18,907 nt of DNA from an uncultured Ignavibacteria bacterium (GTDB taxonomy: Bacteria > Bacteroidota > Ignavibacteria > Tepidaquicellales > Tepidaquicellaceae). The notes under the pieces are model-generated. The model made no database searches. It was not told the origin of the DNA and saw only the letters and a list, made by a program, of their open reading frames with translations. Where the stretch lies: contig CALEVL010000220.1 in assembly GCA_937924675.1 (NCBI GenBank), forward strand, positions 1 to 18,907. The letters are read 5' to 3'. Of the stretch, positions 7,756 to 15,488 are shown in pieces (position 1 is the first letter of the stretch; each line of letters opens with the position of its first letter). The position numbers and the translations under genes are program-made.

Positions 7756-8622
7756 ATGGACAATACACACGATAAAATGATGCGTGATTTAGATCGCCTG
7801 CTTAATTCTCAAGACTTTAAATCAGAAGACGAGATTCGGAAGTTTATGGACGGCCTTATGAACAAAAAAATTCCCGAACTTCCGGTAGATAATTTGAGCA
7901 ATAAGGAAAAAGCGCAGGACCTGGTTTTCGATGCTTATGAAGCTTCGCCAAAAAAGGCAAAAGCCAAGATTGAGCAGGCTTTGAAGCTTGATCCTGACTG
8001 CATAGAAGCCTATGAGTTTCTCGGCGCAAGAGAAACAAATGTAAGATTGAAAGCCGGATATTTTGAAAAGGGGATTGTCATTGGCAGAAGAATTTTCGGA
8101 GGAGATTATTTGAAAGAACACAAAGGACATTTTTGGGGATTTACTGAAACAAGACCTTTTATGCGATGCATGGAAGCATACTCATGGTGCCTTCATTATG
8201 AGGGCAAATTGAGTGAGAGCGTGGCTGTGCTTGAAGAAATGATTGAACTTAATCCAAACGATAATCAGGGTGTAAGAGATCAGCTTCTGACGTATCTCAT
8301 TGAACTCGGCGATGACAGCAAGTTTCAGAGATATAATAAAAAGTATCATGATGATGACACTGCGTTTATGTTATATAACCGAGCCCTCTTCTCTTTCAAA
8401 ACCGGAGGTGACTCGCCAATCTCACAGAAATTAATTGCAAAAGCCATTAAAGGAAACAAACATGTTCCGGGATTGTTGCTTGCTAAGACACCGGTAAAGA
8501 CATTTGGTGATTCATTTATTATGGGTGATGAAAGCGAGGCTGAATACTATGTATATTTTTCTTACTCTGTGTGGAGGAAAGTTGACGGTGCGATAGACTG
8601 GCTTTGGTCACATCATGCTTAA
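7756..8622 (+). CDS. TPR/ST7-like protein of unknown function
   Basis: A soluble protein of 288 aa. Helical TPR-like repeats are visible around residues 62-85 (AKAKIEQALKLDPDCIEAYE) and 140-190 (LHYEGKLSESVAVLEEMI then LNPNDNQGVRDQLLTYL). Between them lies a conserved-looking block with HKGHFWGFTETRPFMRCMEA, which I associate with the ST7-like TPR family seen in many bacteria. The C-terminus (YYVYFSYSVWRKVDGAIDWL) resembles the tail of that family. No catalytic motif, signal peptide or membrane helix is seen. The role is probably protein-protein interaction. It stands alone on its strand, directly left of the decayed restriction-modification scar. The start ATG at 7756 follows a leader without a Shine-Dalgarno. 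Confidence 0.65.
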   Translation: MDNTHDKMMRDLDRLLNSQDFKSEDEIRKFMDGLMNKKIPELPVDNLSNKEKAQDLVFDAYEASPKKAKAKIEQALKLDPDCIEAYEFLGARETNVRLKAGYFEKGIVIGRRIFGGDYLKEHKGHFWGFTETRPFMRCMEAYSWCLHYEGKLSESVAVLEEMIELNPNDNQGVRDQLLTYLIELGDDSKFQRYNKKYHDDDTAFMLYNRALFSFKTGGDSPISQKLIAKAIKGNKHVPGLLLAKTPVKTFGDSFIMGDESEAEYYVYFSYSVWRKVDGAIDWLWSHHA

Positions 8623-8685
8623 TGCATAAAATTCTGCAGATCTGATTTAAAGTGCAAAGAGGATTTTTTAATAACTTACCAGGAA

Positions 8686-9007
8686 ATGAAACTCTACGAA
8701 GAACTGAAAAGCAACTCAAGAAAATTCCGGAATTTGTCTCTGAAATTGGCGAACTGAAAAATTTTCTAAAAATCTTGGGAAATATGAAAAAGAAATCCTT
8801 CCTTAATTATAATGTTGATTTGAAGTTGCATTAAAAACACATGGAAGAATTCAAGCAACTTAAACTTAAAGATCAGAAGCAGCATCTTGCAGGGGTTATA
8901 GATGATAACCAGCTTTATGTGAACCTATTGCCCTCAATGACAAGGACTTCGCTTAAATGGATGAAGAGAAGAAAGTGACAAAGGACTTTTACAAAACCAA
9001 AAAATGA
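8686..9007 (+). pseudogene. Decayed type III restriction-modification methyltransferase (Mod): N- and C-terminal ends only
   Basis: From ATG 8686 the sequence reads MKLYEELK and then shifts by one base to KQLKKIPEFVSEIGELKN. Together they match the usual opening of type III Mod proteins, but the frame dies at the TAA at 8832-8834. From 8841 it reads MEEFKQLKLKDQKQHLAGVI and on into DDNQLYVN, then after another frame change ALNDKDFA, stop (TAA 8954-8956), MDEEKKVTKDFYKTKK, stop (9005-9007). This matches the conserved Mod C-terminal tail. The central catalytic part, with the DPPY motif and SAM site, is missing, so several hundred codons have been deleted. A small ORF reading 8652-8834 is just one frame of this wreck. 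No res gene remains. The family assignment rests on remembered Mod termini and needs a profile search. Confidence 0.68.
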
Positions 9008-9014
9008 TACGACG

Positions 9015-9279
9015 ATGAAAAAGACATCAGTGAAACTGTTTGAGGAAAGGCAGATTAGAAATTATTTGGACAGCGAACAGGAGAAATGGTAATTCTAGGT
9101 AGTGGATGTGGTTGCAATACTTATTGTTCAGGAGAATTTTCAAAAGGCAAGAAAAATACTGGAATAAACTCAAAGAGCGTCTCACAGAAGAAGGAAATGA
9201 ACCGGCGACAAATTGTCACCGGTTGAAAACAAGTCTAAAAAGCGGAAAAATGAGCATTTCAAACTTTGCGGACAAATGA
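9015..9279 (+). pseudogene. Decayed Bro-N / phage-antirepressor-like gene
   Basis: From ATG 9015 the frame reads MKKTSVKLFEERQIRNYLD and on to EKW, then meets in-frame TAA (9090-9092) and TAG (9096-9098). It continues as VVDVVAIL, and after a frameshift as KYWNKLKERLTEEGNEPATN, followed by CHRLK and a TGA at 9277-9279. The order W(Y/F)xxVDVV, KYW..LK.RL..EG and ATNC.(Q/R)LK is the recognisable N-terminal Bro-N pattern of BRO-family proteins, which often sit among restriction-modification genes and prophages. The rest of the domain is lost. It starts eight bases after the Mod remnant, so the two were probably neighbours in one defence locus that decayed together. Confidence 0.7.
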
Positions 9280-9412
9280 CAAATGTTGGCTCCGCTGCTA
9301 ACTTCATAGTGTGAAGCATATTCGTTCAGGCGTTCAAGCATGACCAACAACACATTTATGGACTCTCCCATTTCATAGATTATCAATCACGTTTATTCTA
9401 ACTTGATTTAAA
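9280..9412. other. Non-coding spacer at the end of the decayed locus
   Basis: I see no intact ORF, hairpin terminator or TAnnTTTG promoter for the acetyltransferase that follows. All three plus-strand frames carry stops. It may be further unrecognisable remains of the decayed defence locus. Confidence 0.4.
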
Positions 9413-10003
9413 ATGATTAAGAACATTTCACAGATCACAACTCCAAATCTCTTCATCAGACCCTACACCCTCAGTGATGCGGCTGAACTCCGGAATGCAA
9501 TCACTGAATCTCTTGACAGTCTTCTCCCATGGATGCCGTGGGCTTTGGATGAACCTCAGGATGTTCACAAGAAAGAGGAACTCATTAATAGCTGGATAGA
9601 TGCGCGCAGCAAAGGGGAGGACTTTGTATTTGCCATATTCGATAAGAGCAACACCTTTGCCGGCTCAACCGGTCTTCATCTTCGTGTAGGTCCCGGAGCT
9701 CTTGAAACCGGCTACTGGATCAGAAAGAAATTTCACAGAAAAGGTTTCGCAACGGAAGCGGCTTATGCAATGACAAAGGCAGGACTCATATACGGTGAAA
9801 TAGAAAAGATGATACTCAAATGCGATGCGAAGAATGAAATCAGTTCAAGGATTCCAAGAAGACTTGGATATACTTACATTGGTGAGAGCTTTAGTAAAAT
9901 TCATAATGCAATGCATCTAAACTTCTGCATGAGTAAAAATGAATTCAAAGAAATGAAAGAGTTTGAAAGCACTGATATTTACATGATTGACAACACTGAA
10001 TAA
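9413..10003 (+). CDS. GNAT acetyltransferase, RimJ/RimL type
   Basis: A 196-aa acetyltransferase of the type that modifies protein N-termini or small amines (Acetyltransf_3). The N-terminal TPNLFIRPYTLSDAAELRNA is the standard beta1-alpha1 opening. LETGYWIRKKFHRKGFATEA (98-116 region) carries the acetyl-CoA pyrophosphate loop, with H in place of the usual Q/R at its first position. KMILKCDAKNEISSRIPRRL matches the conserved N.(A/S)S segment before the last strands. The substrate cannot be told. The SH3-DUF445 gene starts seven bases after its stop, so the two are probably co-transcribed. The last 20 or so residues, after KNEFKEMKEF, look like an unstructured tail. Confidence 0.85.
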   Translation: MIKNISQITTPNLFIRPYTLSDAAELRNAITESLDSLLPWMPWALDEPQDVHKKEELINSWIDARSKGEDFVFAIFDKSNTFAGSTGLHLRVGPGALETGYWIRKKFHRKGFATEAAYAMTKAGLIYGEIEKMILKCDAKNEISSRIPRRLGYTYIGESFSKIHNAMHLNFCMSKNEFKEMKEFESTDIYMIDNTE

Positions 10004-10010
10004 CTACTCA

Positions 10011-11624
10011 ATGGAATACAAGATAAAGAAGGATTACAAAACACAATACAAAGACCCTATTACACTTTCAACCGGTGATGTTGTTATTCTTGGTGAAGAA
10101 GAGAAGGAAGAGAAATGGAAGGGATGGATATGGGCAGAACATAATTCAAAGTCAGGTTGGATACCGCTTCAGATCGTTGACGTCATGCCGGATTCGAAAG
10201 GGAAGATAAAAGAGAATTATTCCGCAAAGGAACTTGATGTAAACAAAGGCGATATAGTAGTAAGCATCAAAGAGATGAGCGGCTGGCTTTGGGTAATGAA
10301 TGAGAAGAACGAAGAGGGCTGGATTCCCGCAGAGATTGCGGTTGCCCATAAGAATCATCTCGGAAGGATCTCACTGATTGCTTCAATTTCAGGACTTGCA
10401 CTGACCGAATTGCTTATCAGAAGCGGAATTGCAGACGGACCTGTAATGGAAGTGATCAATACTGGATTTGAAGGCGGTACTGTCGGAGGACTGGCTGATT
10501 GGTTTGCTGTGAGTGCGCTGTTTAAAGAAATTCCTATACCTTATATAAGAAGACATACTAACATCATCGTAAAGAACCGTGCAAAGATCTCCGAAGGTGT
10601 TGTTGATCTTGTAACTAACCGTTGGCTTTCACCTGAAGTGCTGAAGGAAAAACTTTCAGCTCTTGATGTCTCGTCCGGTGTCATCAATTATTTTTCGAAT
10701 CCGGAGAATATTGCTAAGGTCACAGACTTTGTCAGAAAGGAAGTTCTTACAAGAGTTGCCGCTGGACTTGATTCGCCCGATCTGTCTGTTTTTCTTGAAA
10801 AGGCTATCAATGAGCAACTCAACAAAGTTGATATTGCAAAACCGCTTGGAAAGTGGTTGAAAAATACTGTCGAAAGCGGAGGACACAACGAGATCATAGA
10901 AAAAATACTTGAGACAACCGCAAAGGCAATGAATGATGCTGATACTTCCGAAACTATATCTTCTAAAGTGAATGAATTGATAGAGGAATATAAGACTGAC
11001 AGTGCATTGAAATTCATCGGGCTCAACATTGCAGAAAAACTCAAGCTGATTGACAAGAAGATTATTGCCGGGAAAATTCAGAATGGGTTGAATAATTTTG
11101 TTGACGAACTCAAATCTGACAAAGAACATCCCATCAGAAAGAAGCTTAACGATTCGCTTATATCTTTTGCAGATGGTCTATGTAACGGGGATGAGTCTTC
11201 ACTTGAAATTGTGGCATCAATGAAGCAGAAGTTCTTGTCAAATGCGGAACTCGGCGGAATGATCACTGAGCTTCTTGGAAAGGCAAAGACATCACTTGAT
11301 GAACAGCTCGCAAGCAACGATACAAGTCTTATGAAGATAATTGCGAAGAACATTGAATCTGCCGCAAACGAATTCAGCAGCAACAAGGAATCTCAGAAAA
11401 GATTCAATGAGTGGGTAAGAGAGACTGCAATACAGTTGATAAATTCATATCACCATAAAATTGGCGAGATGGTAAGAGAGAGTCTTTGGAAACTTGACGA
11501 TAAAGCACTTGTAGGTCAGATCGAAGAGAAGGTCGGTAACGATCTGCAGTTCATCAGACTCAATGGTGCAGTGATAGGATTCTTTGCGGGCGCAATCATT
11601 AAGATAATCAAGCTCACTATTTAG
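10011..11624 (+). CDS. Membrane protein: two SH3-like domains fused to DUF445
   Basis: A 537-aa protein. Residues about 3-57 and 64-110 are two SH3-like repeats: LSTGDVVILG with GWIWAEHNSKSGWIPLQIV, then ENYSAKELDVNKGDIVVSI with GWLWVMNEKNEEGWIPAEI. Both have the eukaryote-like ALYDY / W-W / GW(F/I)P pattern. After a membrane helix at about 118-136, DUF445 follows with its hallmark GGLADWFAVSALF (159-171), IPYIRRHTNIIVKNR, a long charged helical middle region and a C-terminal helix GAVIGFFAGAIIKII. DUF445 (YjiN/YheB-like) proteins are uncharacterised inner-membrane proteins. The SH3 pair suggests a docking module for a proline-rich partner or cell-envelope component. I chose ATG 10011. A TTG at 9987 in the same frame would overlap the GNAT gene and add eight residues of no family character. 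Confidence 0.85.
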   Translation: MEYKIKKDYKTQYKDPITLSTGDVVILGEEEKEEKWKGWIWAEHNSKSGWIPLQIVDVMPDSKGKIKENYSAKELDVNKGDIVVSIKEMSGWLWVMNEKNEEGWIPAEIAVAHKNHLGRISLIASISGLALTELLIRSGIADGPVMEVINTGFEGGTVGGLADWFAVSALFKEIPIPYIRRHTNIIVKNRAKISEGVVDLVTNRWLSPEVLKEKLSALDVSSGVINYFSNPENIAKVTDFVRKEVLTRVAAGLDSPDLSVFLEKAINEQLNKVDIAKPLGKWLKNTVESGGHNEIIEKILETTAKAMNDADTSETISSKVNELIEEYKTDSALKFIGLNIAEKLKLIDKKIIAGKIQNGLNNFVDELKSDKEHPIRKKLNDSLISFADGLCNGDESSLEIVASMKQKFLSNAELGGMITELLGKAKTSLDEQLASNDTSLMKIIAKNIESAANEFSSNKESQKRFNEWVRETAIQLINSYHHKIGEMVRESLWKLDDKALVGQIEEKVGNDLQFIRLNGAVIGFFAGAIIKIIKLTI

Positions 11625-11696
11625 AATAATTCATAGCAAATAACTTTAATTGAAACATCAATTGATTTCTTCTAAACAAACCAAATTGACTTAACA

Positions 11697-13034
11697 ATGA
11701 AAATCATCTATTGCTTGATTTTGGTTCTGATAACTACGGGCATGGTGAGTGCTCAGTTTACAAAGTTCAAGCCAACGCTTTCGCTGAATGAAAAAAGTCA
11801 GACCTCCGGAAGCACTTCAGATACAGCAACAAAGTTTGGTGATTACACTCCGGGCATCGGATTCAATTTGGCAAAGACTAAAATGGGAGACCTTAACTTC
11901 AAGCTCTTCTCTTATGTCAGATACCTGAATCAGAAAGCATCAGATGATCAATACATAAATGCATTTAATGATACTACGACTCTGAAGCTGAGGCAGGACT
12001 GGCAGTTCGCCAAGGTTAATATTCAATTTCATGGATGGCTGTTTGATCCTAATTTTCGATATCTTGCTTATGTGTGGTCAAACAATAACGCACAGGGACA
12101 AACTGCATCCGTTGTTGTAGCGGGAAATTTGTCATACATCTTCAATAAGCACTTCACAATTGGTGCAGGCATTGGAGCATTGCCGGGTGTAAGAAGCACA
12201 GAGGGAACATTTCCTTACTGGCTCACAAATGACAACAGGTTGATTGCTGATGACTACTTCAGGCCTTCTTATACTACCGGAATCTGGTTCAAAGGAAAAA
12301 TTGCGGATGATCTTAATTACAATTTAATGGTCGGAAATAATCTCAGTCAGCTTGGAGTTGATGCAAGTCAGTTGAGTTCAAGCATAGCTACAGTTTCCGG
12401 CGCTCTTACCTGGTACCCATCAACCGGTGAGTTCGGTCCCGGAAACGGTTATGGCGATTTCACTTATCATGAGAAAGCAGCAACACGTCTCGGCGGACAT
12501 TTCACATACAGCAAGGAAGACCGTCTTGGCCAACCAACATCAGATGCATTTGAGAATGTACAGTTGAGAGTTTCAGATGGAAGCGTCATCTTTAAAGCAA
12601 ATTTGTTCGGCAACGGCATACGTATTGACACAGCTGCTTACAGAATGGCAAGCTTTGATTTTGGTGTTAAGTACAAAGGGCTATCGCTCGAAGGAGAATA
12701 CTACTTCAGGTGGCTGAACAACTTCAGCGGCAGCGGCGTAGATGATCTCGGCTTCAATATACTTGAAGACAATGGTTTTCAACTGCTTGCATCAGGTATG
12801 CTAATCAAACAAGTACTTCAACTTTATGCAAGCTATTCAAAAGTGTTCGGGCAATACGGAGATCCTTACGGAATCAGGACGGGACTAAACATCTTCCCAT
12901 GGAAGAATCAGTATGCCAGATGTAACATTGAATACATTTACGCATACAAGAGTCCGGTTGGGGGATCATCTGTTCCGATTCAGGTGGGAAGTACCGGTAG
13001 CATTTTCCACATTGACTTTGTGCTCAGCATGTGA
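11697..13034 (+). CDS. Outer-membrane porin (beta-barrel), OprO/P-like
   Basis: A 445-aa protein with a clear Sec signal peptide, MKIIYCLILVLITTGMVSAQ, probably cut near residue 19. The mature part alternates hydrophobic and polar residues with many aromatic strand ends (GNLSYIFNKHFTIGAGIGAL, GLSLEGEYYFRWLNNFSG, LQLYASYSKVFGQYG). It ends IFHIDFVLSM without a terminal Phe, as seen in Bacteroidota barrels. It resembles the large group annotated as porin or phosphate-selective porin O/P, but the anion selectivity cannot be read from sequence. The spacer of 72 bases upstream is AT-rich, with no full TAnnTTTG match and no Shine-Dalgarno. A CHAD gene follows closely. Confidence 0.78.
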   Translation: MKIIYCLILVLITTGMVSAQFTKFKPTLSLNEKSQTSGSTSDTATKFGDYTPGIGFNLAKTKMGDLNFKLFSYVRYLNQKASDDQYINAFNDTTTLKLRQDWQFAKVNIQFHGWLFDPNFRYLAYVWSNNNAQGQTASVVVAGNLSYIFNKHFTIGAGIGALPGVRSTEGTFPYWLTNDNRLIADDYFRPSYTTGIWFKGKIADDLNYNLMVGNNLSQLGVDASQLSSSIATVSGALTWYPSTGEFGPGNGYGDFTYHEKAATRLGGHFTYSKEDRLGQPTSDAFENVQLRVSDGSVIFKANLFGNGIRIDTAAYRMASFDFGVKYKGLSLEGEYYFRWLNNFSGSGVDDLGFNILEDNGFQLLASGMLIKQVLQLYASYSKVFGQYGDPYGIRTGLNIFPWKNQYARCNIEYIYAYKSPVGGSSVPIQVGSTGSIFHIDFVLSM

Positions 13035-13100
13035 TCCTTGATTATTAACGGGGCAGTCAATTTTCAAAATGAGACTGCGCTAATCAACATTAATGCAAGA

Positions 13101-13862
13101 ATGATCAGTAAGAGCAAGCTTCGCAATTACTTTATAAAGAGATGCGACAATATCACAGAATCCCTCACTCATTTCTGTGAATCGGGCGATCATGAAGAAA
13201 TTCACAGGTTGAGAGTCGAATTCAAGAAGCTCAGAGCATTGGTATCGCTTGTAAGTGAATGCACTGATAATTCACTCATTCCGAGTGAATTCAGAACCGC
13301 GAAGGTTGTCTATAAGAGAGCCGGAATAGTGCGTGATGCTTTCATTTCTCATAAGCAGCATATTGCCATCTCACCTGTGGAATCAGAAAGTGCAGGTGAG
13401 TTTCTTGAACTGGTAACGCGCCAGTTTTGCAGTAAAAAAGATCTTCATATGCTTGTGATTACAGACTGGCGAGATCTTGTGAAGGAGCAATTTGAAAACA
13501 TCGGCAACCAATGTTCTTTGCTTTTCTACAGGAAATCGCTCAGCCGATTGGAGCACAAATTTACGGTAATTAGAGAAAACGAACTTCATGAATGCAGAAA
13601 GATCATTAAGAAACTAATGTATCTTTACCCCCTGATGTCTGAACCTGTTAAGAAAGAACTCAACATAAATACGGATTACCTTGATGCGCTACAGGAGGAG
13701 ATTGGGAATTGGCATGATACGCTTGTTGCTCGAGAGCATTACTCTGTGACAGAAGGTGACATAAGCAGGCATTTGAAGCATCTCGAAATAGAATCAGCTT
13801 TCAGATTGAATTCTATATGTATTCTTACGGAAAATTTTCATGACAAGATCAGCTCTGTTTGA
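13101..13862 (+). CDS. CHAD domain protein (polyphosphate-binding type)
   Basis: CHAD is a helical domain with conserved histidines and lysine/arginine faces that binds inorganic polyphosphate and associates with polyphosphate granules. The pattern is clear here: HEEIHRLRVEFKKLRALVSL at about 31-50, a second half with RENELHECRKIIKKLMYLYP, and LDALQEEIGNWHDT near the end. From ATG 13101 (MISKSKLRNYF) the protein is 253 aa and starts close to the domain edge. The same frame extends up to a TTG at 13038, three bases after the porin stop, which would add 21 residues (MIINGAVNF...). I prefer the ATG but cannot exclude translation from the TTG by coupling. No CYTH domain or ppk is present in the window. 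Confidence 0.83.
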   Translation: MISKSKLRNYFIKRCDNITESLTHFCESGDHEEIHRLRVEFKKLRALVSLVSECTDNSLIPSEFRTAKVVYKRAGIVRDAFISHKQHIAISPVESESAGEFLELVTRQFCSKKDLHMLVITDWRDLVKEQFENIGNQCSLLFYRKSLSRLEHKFTVIRENELHECRKIIKKLMYLYPLMSEPVKKELNINTDYLDALQEEIGNWHDTLVAREHYSVTEGDISRHLKHLEIESAFRLNSICILTENFHDKISSV

Positions 13863-13891
13863 ACCAAATGCAAATCACATGATCAACTTGT

Positions 13892-14509
13892 CTATCTCTT
13901 CAGAAGCTTGAAGCCAATCTCCCTTCCGAGTCCCTGAAACATCGCAAGATTTATCCAGAACCAGGCGAACTGTTCCATCAATTGAAATTTATCATTTCCT
14001 CCAATATCATAGCACTCTGCAAAACCGGCATCCTTAGCAAGTTGCTTTGCAGTTGACTTTCCTTTTTCGCTGTCACCGGCTACAAACATATCTATCTTCA
14101 TGCCTCCGTAAACTGTGTCAGCCATGTTATTAAAACCTGTAGTATTGAAACATTTTACAACATCCCTTGTGGAAGTGTTTGCAAGTATTGAATCTGTTGT
14201 ATTGCTGAAACCCTTAGGACCATTGCCTGCGATGATATTCATTGCATCGATTATCACTTTACCCGTGGTGTTACCAAGTGATACTGCAACTTCTTCAGCC
14301 GCAACAGCAGGAACGGCAATGAGCGTGACTTCAGACAGCTCAACGGCTTTGCCAACAAGATGGGCTGTAGTATTAGGATTTTCCAAAAGCTCTTTCCCTT
14401 TGAAATCAACTGTATCCTTTACACCGAGAAATATCTCGTGTCCGGCTGCCGACCATTTGGCTGCGAGAGCTCCGCCTACATTGCCCGCTCCGATTATTGC
14501 TATTTTCAT
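13892..14509 (-). CDS. NADPH-dependent F420 reductase-like oxidoreductase
   Basis: A 205-aa Rossmann protein of the F420-reductase-like (PF03807-type) family. The dinucleotide motif is GAGNVGGALA at 7-16. The second-half signature follows: VTLIAVPAVAAEEVAV, VIIDAMNII and VVKCFNTTGFNNMADTVYGG. In organisms without coenzyme F420 these proteins act as general NAD(P)H oxidoreductases, and the natural substrate is usually unknown. It lies downstream of the DJ-1 gene on the same strand and probably belongs to the same HxlR-controlled response. A 184-base spacer with its own palindrome suggests a separate promoter. The start ATG at 14509 has no Shine-Dalgarno. Confidence 0.83.
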   Translation of the reverse strand: MKIAIIGAGNVGGALAAKWSAAGHEIFLGVKDTVDFKGKELLENPNTTAHLVGKAVELSEVTLIAVPAVAAEEVAVSLGNTTGKVIIDAMNIIAGNGPKGFSNTTDSILANTSTRDVVKCFNTTGFNNMADTVYGGMKIDMFVAGDSEKGKSTAKQLAKDAGFAECYDIGGNDKFQLMEQFAWFWINLAMFQGLGREIGFKLLKR

Positions 14510-14519
14510 TTGATTGTGA

Positions 14520-14538
14520 TTTTAATTTCAAATTAAAA
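14520..14538. promoter_or_regulatory. Perfect 9-bp palindrome just upstream of the reductase start
   Basis: TTTTAATTT at 14520-14528 and AAATTAAAA at 14530-14538 form a perfect inverted repeat around one base, beginning 11 bases before the ATG at 14509. On the minus strand TTAATTTG, one mismatch from TAnnTTTG, lies inside it. A regulator bound here would block the transcript. Its AT richness means it could also arise by chance. Confidence 0.4.
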
Positions 14539-14693
14539 CGAAGTTGTCTTATTCTCTGTCTGTGACGGTGACTGCAATTTCCGACTACCAAATTTTTTAA
14601 ATCTAAAGATTATCCTCTTCATTCGGCTAATTCTAAACGAGTATTTTGTTGAATCTTCCGAAGTAATTTTTAGAATGCTTCAAATTTGTTTGA
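14539..14693. other. Spacer between the DJ-1 and reductase genes
   Basis: No ORF and no convincing terminator. It contains CAATTTCCGACTACCAA (14575-14591), which recurs with two changes at 18827-18843. Confidence 0.35.
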
Positions 14694-15452
14694 TCACTTA
14701 TTCAGCAGTTCAACAACCAATTCCGCGGCGGCGGCTCCTGAATTCTGCTGCTGACCTGTTATAAGATTACCATCTTGAATTGCATAGGAAGAAAAGGGCT
14801 CAGCGACCTTGAATGTTGTGCCATCGATCTTTCCCGCTTCGGTTTCAATTCTGTAGGGTTGTATTTTCAAACCAACCGCCTGATCCGCAAAATCTTCTTC
14901 GGCATCAGCAAAACCTGTCCAGGTTTTGCCTTTAACAAGCAGTTCTCCGTCTGACTTCTTTGCTTCCAGCAACAGCGTAACCGAGTGACAAACAGCGGCA
15001 GAAGGTTTTCCTGCCTCATAGAATGATACGAAAAGTTTCTCGAGATCTTTGTTGCCTTTGTAAGTGTACATTGGTCCTTGCCCGCCAACGAGAAAAATTG
15101 CATCATAATCATCATGCTTGACCTCTGTAAGTTTCTTTGTGTTTTCCAGCATTGAATTGAACCAATCTCTCTGCATGAAACCAAGGGAAACTACATCGTG
15201 TGCAGAATAACCGCTTGCATCAGTTGGATCGGAATAACCATCCATCATCAGTTTTCCTCCGCCTGTCGAGACGAGCTCAACATCATACCCCGCCTGCTGA
15301 AAGATGTGGAGCGGATGAGAAAGTTCCGCCGCCCAAAAGCCGATGGGCCATCCTGTTTGTTGTGACACGGCCGGACTGCTTGCCACCATGAGTATCTTTC
15401 CTTTCGATGGCGCACCGTGAATGTGTACGTATGTTTTTTTCTCTTTTATCAT
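14694..15452 (-). CDS. DJ-1/PfpI (type 1 glutamine amidotransferase-like) protein
   Basis: A 252-aa protein with the DJ-1/PfpI fold and the Hsp31-like active-site layout. C155 sits in the nucleophile elbow AAVCHSVTLLL with H156 beside it, and E43 in FWAAELSHP sits where the conserved acid of the family lies. DAIFLVGGQGPMYTY is the glycine-rich strand before the elbow. Members act as chaperones, glyoxalase III or deglycase-like enzymes, usually in electrophile or carbonyl stress. The gene is divergent from an HxlR regulator and precedes the F420-reductase-like gene, a layout that fits an inducible detoxification unit. The start is ATG 15452, about 30 bases below a good promoter, with no Shine-Dalgarno. 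Confidence 0.87.
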   Translation of the reverse strand: MIKEKKTYVHIHGAPSKGKILMVASSPAVSQQTGWPIGFWAAELSHPLHIFQQAGYDVELVSTGGGKLMMDGYSDPTDASGYSAHDVVSLGFMQRDWFNSMLENTKKLTEVKHDDYDAIFLVGGQGPMYTYKGNKDLEKLFVSFYEAGKPSAAVCHSVTLLLEAKKSDGELLVKGKTWTGFADAEEDFADQAVGLKIQPYRIETEAGKIDGTTFKVAEPFSSYAIQDGNLITGQQQNSGAAAAELVVELLNK

Positions 15453-15488
15453 GTTTGATTTTGTTTATCTGATTCTAAAATGATATTG

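Noticed and set aside
8652..8834. A 60-codon protein gene starting at GTG
   Set aside because: Its middle matches the Mod N-terminus, but its first 16 or so residues are out of frame with it. It is one frame of a pseudogene.
9280..9412. Minus-strand reading with MLERLNEYASHYEVSSGANI as a short gene
   Set aside because: No recognisable family, no promoter and no neighbour support. It is probably chance in decayed DNA.
9987..10010. TTG start for the SH3-DUF445 protein, overlapping the GNAT gene
   Set aside because: ATG at 10011 leaves a normal 7-base gap and begins right at the first SH3 repeat. The extra eight residues have no family character.
14640..14693. Loose inverted TTCTAAA/TTTAGAA pairing after the DJ-1 gene as a terminator
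   Set aside because: The arms are AT-only in large part, far apart and not followed by a T-run.
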